DNA of 7,515 bases from contig CAMZHY010000168.1 in assembly GCA_947307005.1 (NCBI GenBank), positions 1 through 7,515 on the forward strand, in the 5' to 3' direction. Both the position numbers and the translations under genes were made by a program. The notes under the pieces are model-generated. The model did not search any database and was not told where the DNA came from. It saw only the letters and a list, made by a program, of their open reading frames with translations. Numbering within the stretch: position 1 is the stretch's first letter; each line of letters begins with the position of its first letter. Below are positions 5,880-7,515 of this stretch, piece after piece. The stretch comes from an uncultured Planctomycetaceae bacterium. GTDB taxonomy: Bacteria > Planctomycetota > Planctomycetia > Pirellulales > Thermoguttaceae.

Positions 5880-7097
5880 CACCCGCGACGACAGGCGTTT
5901 ACGTTTCTTGTCGTACTTCGAATTATACGCCATCACGCCGCCGCCCCCGATCAGCCCGCCGAGAAACGCGCCGATCGTCAGCCCTGTTCCAAAGGTCAGT
6001 CCCGCCGACGCGACGTCGACGATACCGCCAATCGCCGCCCCGACCCCGGCGCCGACCGCGCCGCTCTTCTTCACGTCGTCGCCGAAGACGTCGTCGCGCT
6101 CCTGAGAATCGTCGTCGACAACCAGCGCCTCGCGATCGAGCGCGCCAAATTTGAACCCCCACGTCTCCAAAAGCGCCGACTGCGCCTCGTGTTCGCGCTG
6201 AAGCACCGTCTCTCGAAGCGTTCTCTCGATCTCCTTCTGACGCTCTTTCCAGTCGGCAAGCTCGACGCCGGTCTCCTCTTGTTGAAACGCCGCGACGTCG
6301 AGCAGCATTTCGGCGACAATCGTCCGCGAATTGCCGAGACGACGCAACTCTCGGGCGCGACGCTCCTGAATCTCAAGCCTAAGAACGCGCTGCGTCAATT
6401 CGTCGCGCGTAAGCGCGACAAGTTTCTCGAAAAGCGCGACTTCATCCTGAAATGAACGCCGATGCGCGTCATATCGCTGGACAAGAAAGAAACTGTTGCG
6501 CGAGAGCGTTTCATCCCATTCGCGCTGGAAATTCTCGCGAACGGGACTCCCCGTCGAGGTCGGGCGCTCCGCGTCGCCAAGATTGTTGTAGGCGACGAGC
6601 GTTGGCTTGCCAATATGTTGAAGAAGCGTCAACGTGTTCTTCAAGAGCGACTTATTCGGATTCTCCGCGACGTTCGCGACGAAAATCACAACGTCGCTGC
6701 GCTCGATTTCTCGCCACGCGCGGAGGTCGTGTCGAAAATCCTCGTCGTCTAGCGGAATCGCGCCTAGAATCTCCGCGAGACCGTATTCCCCGCGACGCGC
6801 TTCGACCTCGGGAGACTCCCAAACGCGCTCCATAATCTCGCTCGACGTCTGAAAGCCGGGCGTGTCGATCAGTTGCAGAATCTCGGCGATTCCTCGATAA
6901 AAGACCTTCTGAATCTCCGCGCGTACCGTCGTGCCCGTAAACGCGTTGACGCAGCCGAAATCAGGGTCGTTCGTAAGCGTCCTCAAAAGCGACGTCTTCC
7001 CTTCGTTCGTCGGTCCGACGACCGCGACGACTAGCGGTTTCAATTCGCTCAACTGTTCGCCCGACAGGCGCGTTTCAAGCCCATTATCTTCGATCAT
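5877..7097 (-). CDS. DUF3482-type GTPase, ending at an in-frame TAG
   Basis: A 406-residue Era/TrmE-like GTPase fused to a DUF3482-type C-terminal region. G1 is GPTNEGKT (G28, G33, K34, T35), the G2 region is FTGTT (53-57) and G3 is DTPG (78-81). The G4 position, YNNLGD (170-175), lacks the Lys of NKxD, so nucleotide preference may differ. Residues about 212-310 form charged, probably coiled helices. A glycine-zipper hydrophobic stretch (about 347-388, GAGVGAAIGG...GAFLGGLIGGGG) could insert in or touch the membrane. The start at 7097 is chosen because AGAGGA (7108-7103) lies 5 bases upstream and GTPase homology begins soon after. A longer open frame to 7181 adds 28 Arg-rich residues with no homology. 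It is translationally linked to the upstream gene, whose stop overlaps this ribosome binding site. The protein stops at TAG right after the glycine zipper, where the family normally continues, so it is probably truncated, read through, or wrongly called. Confidence 0.85.
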   Translation of the reverse strand: MIEDNGLETRLSGEQLSELKPLVVAVVGPTNEGKTSLLRTLTNDPDFGCVNAFTGTTVRAEIQKVFYRGIAEILQLIDTPGFQTSSEIMERVWESPEVEARRGEYGLAEILGAIPLDDEDFRHDLRAWREIERSDVVIFVANVAENPNKSLLKNTLTLLQHIGKPTLVAYNNLGDAERPTSTGSPVRENFQREWDETLSRNSFFLVQRYDAHRRSFQDEVALFEKLVALTRDELTQRVLRLEIQERRARELRRLGNSRTIVAEMLLDVAAFQQEETGVELADWKERQKEIERTLRETVLQREHEAQSALLETWGFKFGALDREALVVDDDSQERDDVFGDDVKKSGAVGAGVGAAIGGIVDVASAGLTFGTGLTIGAFLGGLIGGGGVMAYNSKYDKKRKRLSSRV

Positions 7098-7102
7098 AAC
7101 CG

Positions 7103-7108
7103 TCCTCT
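7103..7108 (-). promoter_or_regulatory. Ribosome binding site that sets the GTPase start
   Basis: The minus strand reads AGAGGA at 7108-7103, 5 bases before the ATG at 7097-7095. It favours this start over the upstream ATG at 7181 and overlaps the last base of the preceding gene's stop codon, as in coupled operons. Confidence 0.65.
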
Positions 7109-7515
7109 CAAACGAGCGGAACCTTCGCGAGCGCCATGCGCGTCGCCGCCAGCGCCGTCTCGACGTCGGCGACGGAATCAAGCGGCGAATCTTCGAGCGG
7201 TTTCAAGACCTCGGGAAGCGTCGCGACAACGTCGTCTTCCGCGAGTCCTTGAAGCTCGAGCGTCGCGGTCCAAGTCGCCGTCGAGCAAACGAGCGTCGCG
7301 ACGGCGATTTGGCGTCCCGACTCTCCTTCGCCGTCGCGACGCCCTTCTTGATCTTCGCCGCCGGACGACGCGACTCCTGAAAACTTCTCGGCAAGCTTCG
7401 CGCCGCCTTTTTTCAGCGCCCCCGGCGCCAGCGCGCCCAACGCGCCCGCCGCCGCGCCCGAAACGAGAGACGCGGGGAGCGCCGAACCGACCGCGCCAAG
7501 CGTCGAAAGGACCGC
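7108..7515 (-). CDS. Unrecognised protein, 5' end beyond the window, first gene of the GTPase operon
   Basis: The last 135 codons of a gene that runs off the right edge; the frame is open to 7515. The visible part begins with an Ala/Gly/Leu-rich stretch (AVLSTLGAVGSALP, then SGAAAGAL) that could be a membrane-associated or glycine-zipper segment. A short basic region (LKKGGAKLAEKF) follows, then a charged hydrophilic linker (GGEDQEGRRDGEGE), then a compact C-terminal segment, RQIAVATLVCSTATWTATLE to the end ALAKVPLV. I do not recognise a family. In proteobacteria DUF3482 genes often follow a DUF2868 gene, so this could be a counterpart, but that rests on context only and I see no DUF2868 motif. 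Stop is TGA at 7110-7108, 10 bases before the GTPase start and overlapping its ribosome binding site, so the two are very likely co-transcribed and translationally coupled. Codon use matches the GTPase. Confidence 0.8.
   Translation of the reverse strand, partial: AVLSTLGAVGSALPASLVSGAAAGALGALAPGALKKGGAKLAEKFSGVASSGGEDQEGRRDGEGESGRQIAVATLVCSTATWTATLELQGLAEDDVVATLPEVLKPLEDSPLDSVADVETALAATRMALAKVPLV

Noticed and set aside
6452..6835. Plus-strand 127-codon frame opposite the GTPase
   Set aside because: Arg/Ser-rich antisense shadow of a GC-rich gene with no ribosome binding site or domain.
7098..7181. 28-residue N-terminal extension of the GTPase from the upstream ATG at 7181
   Set aside because: It is Arg-rich, overlaps the end of the preceding gene in another frame, and has no good ribosome binding site, whereas AGAGGA stands 5 bases before the ATG at 7097.

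Overview
The window looks like a piece of a planctomycete chromosome. The strongest sign is a tandem pair of DUF1559 proteins. The complete one has the type IV pilin-like N-terminus (GFTLVELLVVIAIIGILIG, then PAVQAAREAARR) and both have the C-terminal H-X9-DG motif, a combination that planctomycetes expand heavily. Base composition is moderately GC-rich, except for an AT-rich stretch at about 4490-4760. The order or family cannot be fixed from this sequence.

Layout: (1) 1-2381, plus strand: two DUF1559 / H-X9-DG secreted pseudopilin-like proteins. The first is cut by the window edge. The second has its own candidate promoter and ribosome binding site, behind a strong hairpin. (2) 2382-2683: convergent intergenic region with a 19-bp hairpin flanked by A and T runs, a good bidirectional terminator. 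(3) 2684-4477, minus strand: a 597-residue P-loop ATPase with a small N-terminal GKEYFY-type domain, an AAA core and a C-terminal PD-(D/E)XK-like end. (4) 4478-4928: AT-rich regulatory region. It holds a striking array of five copies of TTATACCC/GGGTATAA at helical-turn spacing over the ATPase promoter, and what looks like the decayed C-terminal half of a VapC-type PIN toxin gene on the minus strand. (5) 4929-5501, plus strand: a DUF4416 protein. (6) 5541-7515, minus strand: an operon of a partial unrecognised gene (running off the right edge) followed by a DUF3482-type GTPase. The GTPase reading frame is split by one in-frame TAG at 5877-5879, after which the same frame stays open for 111 more codons that resemble the family's normal C-terminus.

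The items most worth a second look are the in-frame amber codon in the GTPase and the symmetric repeat array ahead of the ATPase. TAG terminates no other gene in the window: five frames end in TGA and one in TAA. I did not find a CRISPR array, tRNA, rRNA, insertion sequence or recognisable defence operon.
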